Counted from the stretch's first letter, positions 1 to 10,700 are shown. The stretch: DNA of 64,000 bases from Chitinophaga jiangningensis (GCF_900142605.1 NZ_FRBL01000009.1:310001-374000); one strand, 5' to 3'. The notes: generated by a model not told the origin, from the letters alone. Translations and numbers: made by a program.

Positions 1-260
1 CGATTGTTGACAGTTAGTACCAGCGCGTAAAAAGCATGCACCAGAATAGAAATGTAAAGGGTGTAGGCGGCTATTTCAACCGGTGGGAAGTGCGTCATAA
101 AATGGGCATAGATATTAAAGGTATAGCCCTCATCGCCTGCAAACAACGTAAGGTTGCCGCCCAGGTGCACTATCAGGAACAAGCAGAGGAACAGGCCTGT
201 CATTGACATTATCAGTTTTCTTCCAATCGTGGAGCTGAAAAATTGTTTGAAATTAATCAT
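1..260 (-). CDS. sdhC: Succinate dehydrogenase cytochrome b subunit (5' part; rest lies off the left edge)
   Basis: The translation begins MINFKQFFSSTIGRKLIMSM and continues with a transmembrane helix containing LFLIVHLGGNL, whose His is a likely heme ligand, then a second hydrophobic helix. This is the pattern of the b558-type membrane anchor of Bacteroidota succinate dehydrogenase/fumarate reductase, which binds heme and passes electrons to menaquinone at the cytoplasmic membrane. The ATG is read on the minus strand at 258-260. The 3' end is cut by the window edge after about 86 codons. In this phylum sdhA and sdhB normally follow, which would place them to the left. The assignment rests on motif and topology and is fairly secure. 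Confidence 0.85.
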   Translation of the reverse strand, partial: MINFKQFFSSTIGRKLIMSMTGLFLCLFLIVHLGGNLTLFAGDEGYTFNIYAHFMTHFPPVEIAAYTLYISILVHAFYALVLTVNN

Positions 261-299
261 GATTCTATTGCGTTAATGGATCTGTTTTGTGTTTGAATT

Positions 300-1349
300 T
301 TACACGAGGATGTCGTGCTGCGGAAGAATCGGCGCCGGCAACTCCGTTTCGCCCAATATCTCCCTGATATCTATTTCAATGGCCCTGCAAATCTGTGAGA
401 TGGGCACATCGTTCGCGCTCCCTTCAAACGGATTTTCGGTGCTCTCCCCTACCTGCTCCAGGGTGGTATACAACCAGGAGATGATGACGCTGAAAGGTAG
501 CAGCAACCAGATCATATGCCCTTTCATCATGCCGGAAACGGTGTCGTTAAGCATATCAAACTCCCGCAACAAACCAAACGGCAGCAGGATACAAAACATG
601 GCAACGAAAATATTATTGATAATAGCGTATTGACGGGGATACGGCGTGTCTTTCAGCGATTCACAATGCCCCTGCTGCGCCAGCAGATTATTGACCGTGC
701 GCTGCATCTCCAGGTATTGCAGTGGTACTATCTGTTGGGCATCAAAGGCCTCTTTAATCGCTTTACTTTGCAATGCCAGGAGTTGGGTAGCCTTGTTTTG
801 GGTCCATGATATGGCGGCTAATTCATCTGCCGGAAGATATGGAAGCAGTGCAGTTGCAAGCGGTATTTGTCGTTCCGGAATACGGTAGTAGCGCTGGTAT
901 TCGGCATTATAGCCTGCATCAGCCACCTCCCAAACCCGGTTTTCCCGCATGCTGTAGCGTAGGGCGGTAAGCCAGGCGAAATGCCGGTTGAGCAGTACTT
1001 TCACAAATTCCTTATCCTGAAAATAATCGCGGCACATCATGCCCCACGATTTACTGAGGTTACTGATATTGGCCCATATCACATGACCATGATCGGTACG
1101 ATTATAGGTCTGCGTATTTTTAAATCCTACAATAAAAGCAGTGGCAGTACCTAACAGCGCTACTACTACCCATGGCAGCGCTATCCACTTCATTCCCAGC
1201 AGCTGATAAAAAATCAACGGAAGGGTATCCAGGATGAGGAGGGTATAAATTCTGCTTCTGGTCCAGAAAAGGAAGTCGGTGATTTTATATGATTTACCTA
1301 TGTGCATGTATTGTTTATTATTGTCCACACTGGGCATTTCAATGCACAT
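300..1349 (-). CDS. Bestrophin-like (UPF0187) anion channel protein
   Basis: The 349-residue protein has the bacterial bestrophin pattern: an N-terminal basic stretch, paired hydrophobic helices (around residues 30-75), a helical middle region, two further hydrophobic segments (about 235-300), and the C-terminal signature NPFEGSANDVPI, close to the conserved NPF-x(4)-DVP of the family. Bestrophins form pentameric inner-membrane anion channels, and some bacterial members conduct cations. The stated start is the longest possible. An internal ATG at codon 15 (MHIGKSYK, position 1307) fits the family's usual N-terminus better. It follows sdhC on the same strand but has its own upstream gap from GH2. 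No physiological partner is evident. Confidence 0.8.
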   Translation of the reverse strand: MCIEMPSVDNNKQYMHIGKSYKITDFLFWTRSRIYTLLILDTLPLIFYQLLGMKWIALPWVVVALLGTATAFIVGFKNTQTYNRTDHGHVIWANISNLSKSWGMMCRDYFQDKEFVKVLLNRHFAWLTALRYSMRENRVWEVADAGYNAEYQRYYRIPERQIPLATALLPYLPADELAAISWTQNKATQLLALQSKAIKEAFDAQQIVPLQYLEMQRTVNNLLAQQGHCESLKDTPYPRQYAIINNIFVAMFCILLPFGLLREFDMLNDTVSGMMKGHMIWLLLPFSVIISWLYTTLEQVGESTENPFEGSANDVPISQICRAIEIDIREILGETELPAPILPQHDILV

Positions 1350-1465
1350 GCCAGACTAACAATACACTTAGAATCAATACATTAACTGAAAATATTCATA
1401 TATCCGTTCACGATATATAGTGAGATCACGATGGTATTCACCAAATATGGTGAATTTGACGGGCA

Positions 1466-1505
1466 TAAAAAGGGCAAAAGCTGAATTGGTTGCAGCTTTT
1501 GCCCT
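1466..1505 (-). terminator. Rho-independent terminator of the GH2 gene
   Basis: A perfect 13-bp stem (1471-1483 paired with 1493-1505, arm AGGGCAAAAGCTG) encloses a 9-base loop. Read on the minus strand the hairpin is followed by a T-run (TTTTTATG). It starts 20 bp beyond the GH2 stop codon. Confidence 0.85.
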
Positions 1506-1524
1506 ATAAATAGCTTACATTCTA

Positions 1525-4269
1525 TTATGGAATATCGATCCAAATTGTCTCTTTCACCGGCGTATAATTCAGCATGCTGTTATTTTGACTTTCAGGTCCC
1601 ATCTGCGCTGCATCCTGAAACTTGGTACCAATAGGTGAAATCGCGTTCAGGAAGCCGATATCTCCTTCCGGAAAGGCGGGGTTGGTATTGTTATTGGCGG
1701 CCCCTTTCGGAGGCGCGGGTTTGAACACCTGCAGGAATGTACCTGCATTGCCGGTATAGAAAGTAATGGGTTGTTCAGTAGTGTGGAAGGTGGCTTGGTA
1801 TACGTTGGCATGATACCCTTTAAACTCAGGATACACCCAGCTTTCACCGGTTACGGTATTATTATAGGCTTTATACCAGCTGCCGAATAAATTACCCTGC
1901 AGGCGGTTTTTCCATACGCGGTATGGCCCTTCACCCTGCCATGATAATCCTGTTACCTTTTCTTCCGGGTAGCGGAAGGTGATGCCCATGTAAGGCGCTT
2001 CGCCTTTAATGCTATAACTGTAATCCAGTTTTGCCGGCACACCAGGCTGGAAAGTCCATTTTACATAAAGAAATCCATTCCCATCATAGCGTGCCCAAAC
2101 AACAAACGCGTCAGCATCATTACCTGCTTTAAATTCCTTTAATTGCTGGGAAACGCCAGCCAGTACAGGTCCTCCGCCTAAGGAAATTTTTCCTTTTGGG
2201 GTAAGTATATGTAATAAGTGTCCGCTGCTGCTACTGAAATAATAGGTGGCTTTACCATTATCTACTGCCATGGTATCGTTATTAGTGACCACATTCACTT
2301 TACCACCTGTTGCTGTAAATAGCTGTTCCACATTGGCAGGCAATTGCAGCGGCCAGCTGCGGGTAATGATTTGCCTGCCATGATTATCCCAGGCAGTAAC
2401 CAGTAATGCATCTGCCTCCCGCCAGCCTTCAGGCAGCTGTAGTGATAAAAAGCCCTTGGTATGTGGAGCCAGCTCAGGTGCGGTAATGGTGCCGGAGGCA
2501 AGGGTGTCTGCTTTTTCTTTTTTTCCGGGAGATGTAAACTTCAGCAGTTGCCAGCCGAAACGGCACTGGGATAGTGAAGTGTAGTCGTAGCGGTTTTCGA
2601 CCGGAAGGAGACCGTTGAAATTAGCCGGGATAGCCGCTAAGGTTATATGCACCGGCGACCAGATCTCGCGGATCGTATAGAAGCTGCCTTCCTTTTCCCG
2701 GTGGGGTCCCACAATACCGTCAGGCGCGTGATTGCCATCGGTATCGATGATCCCGTTTTTATCGGTACGCACCAAGCCTTCGTCCGCAAAGGCCCAGAGG
2801 AATCCACCTGCTCCACGCGGATGCATTAACATGCGATCCCAGAAATCAGCCAGGCCTGCTCCCATACCGCCATCATAAAGGCCATGCATAAACTCGGTGG
2901 GTAGGTAGATGTCCTGGTCGTACAGGCTCGCATTTACCAGGTAATTAAAGTTGGGATAATGTTTGGTATCTACCCCGTTATATCGCTCCCATGGATGCAG
3001 CACCGGCCGTTGTTGTGGATCATGCATGGCATAGTCGCCATCTAGTGCACGGTTAAAGCCACCTTCATTACCATTATCCCAGGCAATTACTGAAGGATGA
3101 TTGACATCCCGCTCCACTAACTCCCTTACCAGTTTGTGGCCCACAATGGTATCATAGGCAGCCTGCCACCCGGTTAGTTCATCCAGCACAAAGAGGCCCA
3201 GCGAGTCGCATACATCCAGGAAATGTACATCCGGCGGGTAATGCGACATTCGCACCGCATTCATGTTCATATCCTTCATCAGATTTACATCCTCTATGCT
3301 GATAGCTTTGCTGAGTGTTCGTCCTGTTTCGGGCCAGGCACTGTGCCGGTTAACGCCTTTGAAAATTACTTTTACATTATTGACGTAGATGCCATCATGT
3401 GGTCTGATTTCAACGGTGCGAAAGCCAAAAGGCTGTGTGATGCGGTGTATGGTTTGGCTACCCTTTTTTATGGTGATGACTGCCTGGTAACGATTAGGAG
3501 CTTCTGCGCTCCAGGTGGCAGGTTTGTCAAATGATTGGTGCAACGTATATACGCCGGTGTTATTTCCCTGGATGGAAACCGGTTCTTTCAGTGGCCTGCC
3601 GCTCATTGTCTGCACTTCCGAGGTAATGCTATAACCGGCGGACAACGCCGTCGTATAGGCGTGCACGGTAAACTGGCCGTTGGCACCAGCATTAATGGCT
3701 ACCCGGTTGATATGCACAACTGGTTTTACTTCCAGGTACACCGGCCGGTAGATGCCTCCCAGCACCCAGAAATCGCCATTCCGCTCTGCGCGGTTCACGC
3801 TCGCGTTCGCCGACATCTTGCTTACCTTTACTTCCAGCTGATTGCTACCATTGTGCAGTAACTTACTGATATCATACCTGAACTGATAAAAACCTCCCTG
3901 GTGGATGGGGCCTGCGAGTTTTCCGTTTATCTTTACTTCCGCATCCGTCATTACCCCTTCAAATACAATATCTACATGCCTCTCCCGCCAGTTTTCCGGT
4001 GCGGTAAACTGGCAGCGATATACACCCTGCTCATCCGCTTTCTCCTTGTCGTGGCCGTAGTTATAGCTGCCAAAGCCCTGCTGCTCCCAGTTGGAAGGCA
4101 CTGGTATGGTGGTCCACCGGCCACTTTGCCGCCCGCCGGAACAATAGAAGTCCCAATTCACAGTATGGTCTTTGTCGGTACCTGAAAGATATTGATATTG
4201 GCTTTCCTGGGCGAAGGCCGTTTGCAGGCATAATATACCTGTAAACAGCATTAGGATTCTTGCGTACAT
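1525..4269 (-). CDS. Secreted glycoside hydrolase family 2 enzyme (beta-galactosidase-like)
   Basis: A 914-residue protein with a type I signal peptide (cleavage expected after AFA, about residue 20). A jelly-roll sugar-binding domain (about 40-180, with GVYRCQF and GGIYRPV) is followed by an Ig-like domain, then a TIM barrel starting near 290 (GVNRHSAWPETGR, VRMSHYPPD). The likely acid/base is Glu402 in DNGNEGG and the likely nucleophile is Glu459 in PTEFMHG. The C-terminal third has GEGPYRVWKNRLQG, resembling the small-chain domain of LacZ-type beta-galactosidases. GH2 also holds mannosidases and glucuronidases, so substrate is inferred only as a beta-galactoside or similar. It is a single gene with its own terminator and no SusCD partner adjacent on its strand. 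Confidence 0.85.
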   Translation of the reverse strand: MYARILMLFTGILCLQTAFAQESQYQYLSGTDKDHTVNWDFYCSGGRQSGRWTTIPVPSNWEQQGFGSYNYGHDKEKADEQGVYRCQFTAPENWRERHVDIVFEGVMTDAEVKINGKLAGPIHQGGFYQFRYDISKLLHNGSNQLEVKVSKMSANASVNRAERNGDFWVLGGIYRPVYLEVKPVVHINRVAINAGANGQFTVHAYTTALSAGYSITSEVQTMSGRPLKEPVSIQGNNTGVYTLHQSFDKPATWSAEAPNRYQAVITIKKGSQTIHRITQPFGFRTVEIRPHDGIYVNNVKVIFKGVNRHSAWPETGRTLSKAISIEDVNLMKDMNMNAVRMSHYPPDVHFLDVCDSLGLFVLDELTGWQAAYDTIVGHKLVRELVERDVNHPSVIAWDNGNEGGFNRALDGDYAMHDPQQRPVLHPWERYNGVDTKHYPNFNYLVNASLYDQDIYLPTEFMHGLYDGGMGAGLADFWDRMLMHPRGAGGFLWAFADEGLVRTDKNGIIDTDGNHAPDGIVGPHREKEGSFYTIREIWSPVHITLAAIPANFNGLLPVENRYDYTSLSQCRFGWQLLKFTSPGKKEKADTLASGTITAPELAPHTKGFLSLQLPEGWREADALLVTAWDNHGRQIITRSWPLQLPANVEQLFTATGGKVNVVTNNDTMAVDNGKATYYFSSSSGHLLHILTPKGKISLGGGPVLAGVSQQLKEFKAGNDADAFVVWARYDGNGFLYVKWTFQPGVPAKLDYSYSIKGEAPYMGITFRYPEEKVTGLSWQGEGPYRVWKNRLQGNLFGSWYKAYNNTVTGESWVYPEFKGYHANVYQATFHTTEQPITFYTGNAGTFLQVFKPAPPKGAANNNTNPAFPEGDIGFLNAISPIGTKFQDAAQMGPESQNNSMLNYTPVKETIWIDIP

Positions 4270-4386
4270 AAGTGGAATTTAAAATGCTGCTAAAAATATA
4301 AAAAGAAATGAGGGAATTATAATTTTTGGGAATGAGATGTAGGGCCGCCTCCGGAAGGCAAGCCCATTCATTGCGTATTTCCCCGC

Positions 4387-4418
4387 TTTGACTAAATAAA
4401 AAGTTATTTTGACTAAAT
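4387..4418 (+). promoter_or_regulatory. 11-bp direct repeat at 21-bp spacing (candidate AraC operator)
   Basis: TTTGACTAAAT occurs at 4387-4397 and again, identically, at 4408-4418. The 21-bp centre-to-centre distance equals two helical turns and the known geometry of tandem AraC half-sites. It lies 47 bp before the VOC gene, whose downstream partner encodes an AraC-family regulator. Function is inferred. Confidence 0.55.
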
Positions 4419-4464
4419 TGATCTCCCCTGGTTGTTGCATTTTTGCATCTATAAAAAACGAAGG

Positions 4465-4875
4465 ATGAATATAGTTTCAATCAGAATTATTACGGCTGAT
4501 GTCAGCAACCTGGTAAGGTTCTACGAGGAAATCACCGGTTTATCCGCCATCCGGTACACGCCGGATTTCGCTGAAATTAAAACCGGACTGGCTACCTTAG
4601 CAATTGGCAGTACTAACACTTTGCAATTTTTCGGTGGCGAAGCTGTTGCCCACGCTGCACAAAACCGCTCGGCAATCATAGAATTCAGGAGTGAGAACGT
4701 GGAGGCAGATTATGAACGGCTGAAGGAGTTTATTTCCCCTTATTTAGTGCAGCCGCCAACTGTGATGCCCTGGGGAAATCAATCGCTGCTATTCCGTGAC
4801 CCGGATGGCAATCTGATCAATTTTTTCACGCCCGTTTCCCAGGCAGCAGTTGAAAAGTTTGACGGTAAAAAATAG
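4465..4875 (+). CDS. VOC (glyoxalase/bleomycin-resistance) family protein
   Basis: This 136-residue protein carries the vicinal-oxygen-chelate fold pattern. The N-terminal half has a beta-alpha-beta unit with VSNLVRFYEEITGL. The C-terminal half has the family signature LLFRDPDGNLINFF. Members are metal-dependent enzymes (glyoxalase, dioxygenase, fosfomycin or bleomycin resistance) or ligand-binding proteins; the substrate cannot be told here. The start at 4465 is chosen because the protein there begins exactly at the first strand (MNIVSIRIITAD); an upstream in-frame ATG at 4432 would add an atypical cysteine-containing leader. It lies 5 bp before an AraC regulator, so the two are almost certainly co-transcribed. 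Confidence 0.8.
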   Translation: MNIVSIRIITADVSNLVRFYEEITGLSAIRYTPDFAEIKTGLATLAIGSTNTLQFFGGEAVAHAAQNRSAIIEFRSENVEADYERLKEFISPYLVQPPTVMPWGNQSLLFRDPDGNLINFFTPVSQAAVEKFDGKK

Positions 4876-4880
4876 GAAAC

Positions 4881-5795
4881 ATGACGCCATATCGTGTAAA
4901 AACAATTAGCGATTTTCATCAGTTACGGGGTTTACCAAAGCCGGTACACCCGCTGATAAGCATTGTACAGCTCGAGGAAATACAAAAATTTCCTGACACC
5001 ATATCAAGCATGGTGCTTGACTTGTACTCCATTTCATTGAAAAAAAATTTCAGTGGCACGTTCAAATATGGACAAAAGGAATATGATTTTAATGAGGGAA
5101 CCATGTTTTTCATGGCGCCCAACCAGGTATTCAGTATTGAGCATAACCCGGCTGAAACGGCAGCAGCATCCGGCTGGAAATGGGTGCTGCTCATTCATCC
5201 TGATTTTTTCTGGAACACAGCGCTGTCGAAAAGTATTAAACAATACGAATTTTTCGATTATTCAGTAAACGAAGCGCTGTTTCTTTCCGAAAAGGAAGAA
5301 GCGATTATTGATAGCATAATAGCCAATATCCGGCAGGAATACTACACCAATATGGACCGGTTTAGTAAACAAATAATGGTTTCCTATATTGAAACACTGC
5401 TCAACTATTCGGAGCGTTTTTACAACCGGCAGTTTATCACAAGGGAGAAAGTCCACCATCAGATTTCAGAGCGGCTGGATGAACTACTGACAACCTATTT
5501 TAACCAAACGGACTTGGCTTCCAAAGGCCTGCCAACGGTGCAATACCTGGCAGAAAAGCTGCACGTTTCGCCAGGTTATTTAAGCAGTTTACTGAAAACG
5601 CTAACCGGCCTTAATACACAGCAGCATATACACGAAAAGCTGATTGAAAAAGCTAAGGAAAAATTATCCTCCACGAATTTATCCATTTCCGATATCGCAT
5701 ATGAGCTGGGCTTTGAACATTTACAGAGCTTCAGTAAACTCTTTAAAAGTAAAACTGATCTATCCCCATTGGCGTTCAGGCAATCATGCAATTGA
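4881..5795 (+). CDS. AraC-family transcriptional regulator
   Basis: The 304-residue protein has an N-terminal cupin-like sensing domain (about 1-170, with YDFNEGTMFFMAPNQVF) and a C-terminal double helix-turn-helix domain (about 200-304). The latter carries the AraC signature ISDIAYELGFEHLQSFSKLFKSKTD followed by SPLAFR. It should bind DNA as a dimer and respond to a small ligand. The gene starts 5 bp after the VOC gene, and an 11-bp direct repeat spaced 21 bp upstream of the pair is a candidate binding site, suggesting autoregulation. The specific ligand is unknown. Confidence 0.88.
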   Translation: MTPYRVKTISDFHQLRGLPKPVHPLISIVQLEEIQKFPDTISSMVLDLYSISLKKNFSGTFKYGQKEYDFNEGTMFFMAPNQVFSIEHNPAETAAASGWKWVLLIHPDFFWNTALSKSIKQYEFFDYSVNEALFLSEKEEAIIDSIIANIRQEYYTNMDRFSKQIMVSYIETLLNYSERFYNRQFITREKVHHQISERLDELLTTYFNQTDLASKGLPTVQYLAEKLHVSPGYLSSLLKTLTGLNTQQHIHEKLIEKAKEKLSSTNLSISDIAYELGFEHLQSFSKLFKSKTDLSPLAFRQSCN

Positions 5796-5831
5796 AATTT
5801 TAAATTTGAATACGACCCGGTACACTTTTTA

Positions 5832-5874
5832 AATAATTTAATTATTTGTCTCCACGACAATTATTTAAATTATT
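5832..5874. repeat. AT-rich inverted repeat downstream of the AraC gene
   Basis: Arms 5832-5850 and 5856-5874 match at 17 of 19 positions around a 5-base loop. There is no clean T-run, so it could be a weak terminator for the VOC/AraC pair or an operator. It lies 148 bp before the sigma factor gene. Confidence 0.45.
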
Positions 5875-6021
5875 AAGTAATCAGCTACATTCTACACTAT
5901 TTTTTAACCTCTGCTGAAAATACCCCCTCCCCTCACCACTACCCATATACTGTATAATTGTACATCAGACACTTAATATTTAACCATTTGCGTCTTTATA
6001 TAATTTGGGTATTTTTACTTC

Positions 6022-6582
6022 ATGCGCAACGATATTCCCGAATTACAAAAAAGAATATACGGAGGTGACACACAGGCATTTAAAGAATTATACGACTGTT
6101 TTTGTACACCCTTGCTGCAGTTAGCCTTGGCCATCGTTCATAACAGGGAAATGGCGGAAGAAATAGTAGCAGATGTTTTTATTGCCATATGGAAGAAAAA
6201 AGAAAACCTGCATCAAGCCAGTAACCTGAAATGGTACCTTTACGCAGCTACCCGCAACATTGCGCTTAACTACCTCCGTAAATATGCGCATAAAAAAACG
6301 CTGCACCTGGATGAAGCCTGTTTACCCGAATATGAGGTAAATCCTGAAGCTCAGCTTATTAGCCATGAAATGATGCAGCATATTAACAGGGCTATTGGCG
6401 AACTGCCGCCGCAGTGCCGGCTCATCTTTAAGCTGGTGAAAGAAGATGGACTCAAATACCGGGAAGTAGCCATCCTGCTGAATATTTCTATTAAAACGGT
6501 TGAAAACCAGGTAGGCATCGCCCTCAAAAAACTAACTAAAATGAAAGCATTCTTAATTGCTTCTTTACCTGGCGCCCAATAA
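6022..6582 (+). CDS. ECF RNA polymerase sigma factor (SusCD-associated, FecI type)
   Basis: A 186-residue sigma-70 factor with only regions 2 and 4. Region 2 includes MAEEIVADVFIAIWKKK and the -10 recognition part LKWYLYAATRNIALNYLRK (about 48-90). Region 4 has GELPPQCRLIFKL and the helix-turn-helix YREVAILLNISIKTVENQV (about 120-175). Its order before FecR, SusC and SusD is the classic Bacteroidota trans-envelope signalling layout, in which substrate binding at the outer membrane releases the sigma factor to transcribe its own susCD. Spacing to the FecR start is about 100 bp. Confidence 0.92.
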   Translation: MRNDIPELQKRIYGGDTQAFKELYDCFCTPLLQLALAIVHNREMAEEIVADVFIAIWKKKENLHQASNLKWYLYAATRNIALNYLRKYAHKKTLHLDEACLPEYEVNPEAQLISHEMMQHINRAIGELPPQCRLIFKLVKEDGLKYREVAILLNISIKTVENQVGIALKKLTKMKAFLIASLPGAQ

Positions 6583-6680
6583 CCCTTTCTCAAAAAATTT
6601 CATCTCCCTTTAGGGGTATTAACGCTTACCTGTTGTCTTATACCCTCGGATGCCATTCCTCCATCATTTTCTGTAATACT

Positions 6681-7661
6681 ATGAGCAACGACCGTATATG
6701 GATATTACTTGGAAAACAGTTCAGTGGTGAAATATCTTCTGCTGAGTCAGCTGAGCTGGAAAATTTACTGAAACAAGATCCGGGTGTGGCCGCATCCAGG
6801 GAATTTGCCGCCAACATCTGGCAAACACCTATCCGGGAAACAGCGGACGCTGAATGCGAAAACCGCATTTGGACTGCCGTGCAACCGCAGCTACCCCCAC
6901 GCCGGCATCGCCCGGTAATTCGTGTATTACTGGCTACCGCTGCTGCCGCTGCCGTATCAGGCCTCATATGGCTCGGATGGCCACTGCAACGCTCCACCAC
7001 TCCTGTACTGCAACAACACAGCGTAGCTGCCGGCAAATCAAAGGTAACCCTCCCCGATGGTTCCATCGCATGGCTCAATTCCAATACCCAACTCCAGTAC
7101 GACGAAAATAGCTTTGGCAAACAATACCGCGAAATCCGGCTGACAGGTGAAGCCTTCTTTGATATCGCCAAGAGTGAAGGCACTCCCTTTATTATCCATG
7201 CCGGGAAAATAAAGATACACGTACTCGGCACCGCATTTAACGTGAAAGCCTATACGGATGACAGCGCTGTGTATACCACACTGGTACGTGGGAAAATTGC
7301 AGTATCATTCCAGAACAAAACAGTGGTACTGCAACCGGAGGAAAAACTGACCGTACCAGTCACCCAACCTGCAACAGATTTTCAGCAAACACACCTGGAT
7401 AAAGACAGCAGCGGGCAGCTGCCTGAAATATCCTGGCTAAACGACAAACTGATATTTGACAATGACGCCTTTAGCACCCTGGCTAATAAAATGAGTAAGT
7501 GGTACGGCGTCACCTTTCATTTCGAATCTCCCGCCCTGCAACAGTTGCGGTTTTCCGGCATCATCGATACAGAATCAATCGACGAAGCATTGAAAATGCT
7601 CCAACTCTCCAAACCCTTTCATTTCCAGATAAGCGGTAAAGACATCTATATCCGTAATTAA
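6681..7661 (+). CDS. FecR-family anti-sigma factor
   Basis: This protein of about 326 residues has a short cytoplasmic N-terminal part that would bind the sigma factor, one transmembrane helix (VLLATAAAAAVSGLIWLGW, about residues 85-105), the periplasmic FecR domain with LPDGSIAWLNSNTQLQY and LTGEAFFDIAK, and a C-terminal DUF4974 domain (FSGIIDTESIDEALKMLQ). The start at 6681 (MSNDRIWILLGKQF) is preferred over an in-frame ATG 48 bases upstream because family members begin near this motif. It transmits the signal from the SusC N-terminal STN domain to the ECF sigma factor encoded just before it. Confidence 0.92.
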   Translation: MSNDRIWILLGKQFSGEISSAESAELENLLKQDPGVAASREFAANIWQTPIRETADAECENRIWTAVQPQLPPRRHRPVIRVLLATAAAAAVSGLIWLGWPLQRSTTPVLQQHSVAAGKSKVTLPDGSIAWLNSNTQLQYDENSFGKQYREIRLTGEAFFDIAKSEGTPFIIHAGKIKIHVLGTAFNVKAYTDDSAVYTTLVRGKIAVSFQNKTVVLQPEEKLTVPVTQPATDFQQTHLDKDSSGQLPEISWLNDKLIFDNDAFSTLANKMSKWYGVTFHFESPALQQLRFSGIIDTESIDEALKMLQLSKPFHFQISGKDIYIRN

Positions 7662-7755
7662 TATCATATTCTTCATCTTCAAAAACACACGTTATGACTT
7701 AAAAACACTACTCAACCGGTTACGAACTTTCCTTCACCCTAAATCATTCCATGTT

Positions 7756-10700
7756 ATGAAATCAAAGTTTCTATGGGCTTTTGGTAAAAGTCTGCATAGT
7801 GGTATGCCATGTTTGCTCATACTGGCCTTACTCATTACTTACATCATGCCTGCTAACGCTACAATTGTGCCGCAGGAAAAAATTAATATCTCCCTGGAAA
7901 AAGTCAGTATTAAAACAGTACTGAAAACGATACAACAGAAAAGTCATTACCGGCTTATTTACAGCGACGACATCCTGCCTGAAAAACCGCCAGTATCCAT
8001 TCATGCAGAGAATGCTACTGTGGAGCAAGTGCTGGCTCAAACATTTACCGGCACCACCCTGCGATATGCCACAATGGATAACAATGTTATCATAATAGCT
8101 TCCAGAGATGCCAGTGCCATTAAAATAAGCGGCACCGTAACCAATGAGCGCGGCGATCTGCTAATAGGTGTATCTGTAAAAATAAAGGGCACTAACATTG
8201 GCACTATGACCAATGAAAAAGGCCATTTTGAGCTACAGGCTACTGCCGGAGTCACGCTCGTATTTAGTTACGTAGGATACGAACAAACCGAAATCGTAAG
8301 TACCGCCGATCCCATCAACATCACCCTGAAAGAAAGTGCCAGCGGTTTAAATGAAGTAGTGGTAGTGGGCTATGGCACCCAGAAAAAAACATCTTCCACC
8401 GCTTCCGTATCTGCGGTGCAGGGAAAAGAACTGGCTAAATCGCCGGTGACCAACATTTCCAACTCGCTGGCAGGAAACGTGGCCGGTATCAGCATGCGCC
8501 CCAACGGTGGCCAGCCGGGAAGAGATAATCCCGATATTCATATCAGGGGTATTGCCACTACCGGGAATAACTCCCCGCTCATTGTTGTGGACGGTATCAT
8601 TCGTAATAACATCAACGAAATTTCACCCAGCTCCATCGCTTCCGTGACGGTATTGAAAGATGCCGCCGCGGTAGCACCTTATGGCTTGGGAGGCGCCAAC
8701 GGGGTAATCCTCATCACTACTAAACGTGGACAATCAGGTATCCCGTCGCTTTCGCTCAATGCCTACTATGGCTGGCAAACGCCCACCTATTATCCTAAAA
8801 TGCTGAATGCACAGGACTACATGCGCCTGCGTAATGAAGCATATATGAATGAAAACCCCGGTGGCACCCAACAACCTTTCGCGGACGATTACATTAACAA
8901 CTATGCCGCCATGAATGCGAAAGACCCTGATAAATATCCGATCAGCAATACGAAAGACCTGGTACGCATGCAGGCACCCATACAAAACTATAACCTGCAA
9001 TTAAGCGGTGGTACTAAAGTAGTCCGCTATTATGCCGGACTGGGCTTTCTCAACCAGGATGGTATGTTTGCACCGGTAAACTACAAACGCTACGATTATA
9101 ACGTGAATATGGAAGTAAGTGCCACTCCAACCACGCTGGTGTCTATGACACTTATCGGCGCCATCCAAAATACCAACAGCGTGGATGCGGCTACTACCCC
9201 GGGGCAGCTATTCCGTAGTGCATACAAGCTGATACCCATTACCAACCTCTATTACAGTAATGGTTTATGGGGTGAATTTGCCGGTAACTCGCCAGTGGGT
9301 ATTCTGAATGCAGGCTACTCCCACCGCAATGCAACCTCCCTGCTCACCACACTGGCGGTAGAACAACAACTTCCATTCATAAAAGGGCTGAGCATTAAAG
9401 GAACATTCAGCTACGACCCTAACGATGTAATGGTAAAAGGATGGCACACGCCATTCTACTTTTATTCGCAGAATACGGCCACTACCCCTTACACCTATAC
9501 GAAACAGGTATCAACTTCGGAAGGTAATGCGGCTCCGTACACCTGGCTCAACCAGGAATATGCAAAAAACCAGTTCTTTACCTACCAGGGATTTCTCAAC
9601 TACCATAATACATTTGGTAAACATGACATCACCGGTTTGCTCGTAGCGGAAGCCCGCCGAAATGATTCCACCGGCTTCTCTGCCCGTCGTAATAATTTCG
9701 CCGTTAACATCGATGAACTGGGCATGGGCAGCTCCAATAAAAACGATTTCGACAACAACGGTTCCACTGTTACCGGTAGTCAACTCGGATTTGTATACCG
9801 CCTGGGTTACATCTACGACCATAAATACCTGTTTGAGGCAGCCGGCCGTTATGATGGTCACTACTATTTTGCTCCCGGCAAGCGTTGGGGCTATTTCCCG
9901 GCCTTCTCCGCCGGATGGATCGTTTCTGAGGAAAAATTTATGGCAGGCCGTTCTTCGATACTCAACTACTTAAAGCTGAGAGGATCGTGGGGCAAATCCG
10001 GCAACCTGGCAGGGGCTGCATTCCAATACCTGAATGGCTATAATTTATATGGCAACGCTTACGCTTTTGGAAACGGCAACATGGTACAAGGCTCCAACAT
10101 CACCCTGGAAGCCAATGCCAACATCACCTGGGAAATATCCACTAAAACGGATGTCGGACTGGATGCCTCCTTCTGGCAAGGACTACTCACCCTGGAGTTG
10201 GATTATTTCCGGGAAAGAAGAACAGGCATGCTACTGCCTCCGGCAGTAACGGTGCCGGTAGAATACGGCCTGAACCTCTCTGACGAAAACCAGGGTATCA
10301 TGGTAAACCATGGTTTTGAAGTGGTTGCGGGCACCAACTATCGTTTTTCAAATGGGCTGCAATTTAACCTGAGCGGTAATTTCAGTTATGCGAAGAATAA
10401 AATGGAGCAGATATTTGAAACCGCTGCCACCCGCGATAATCCCAACCGTAGCAGAACAGGCAGACCTTTCGGCACACAGTTCGGATATCATGCACAGGGC
10501 CTGTTTTCCCAGGCAGACGATAAGAACCAGGATGGCATCATCAACGGCGACGATGGTTACAACGTTACCCAGTTCGGCGTGCTTCACCCCGGCGATATCC
10601 GCTATGCAGATATCAGCGGCCCCGATGGAAAACCCGATGGAAAAATAGATGCCAACGATGAAGTAGTCATAGGCAACCCTGTATATCCTTTCATCACCTA

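Noticed and set aside
5832..5874. AT-rich inverted repeat as a clear terminator
   Set aside because: No T-run and mismatched arms; listed only as an inverted repeat.
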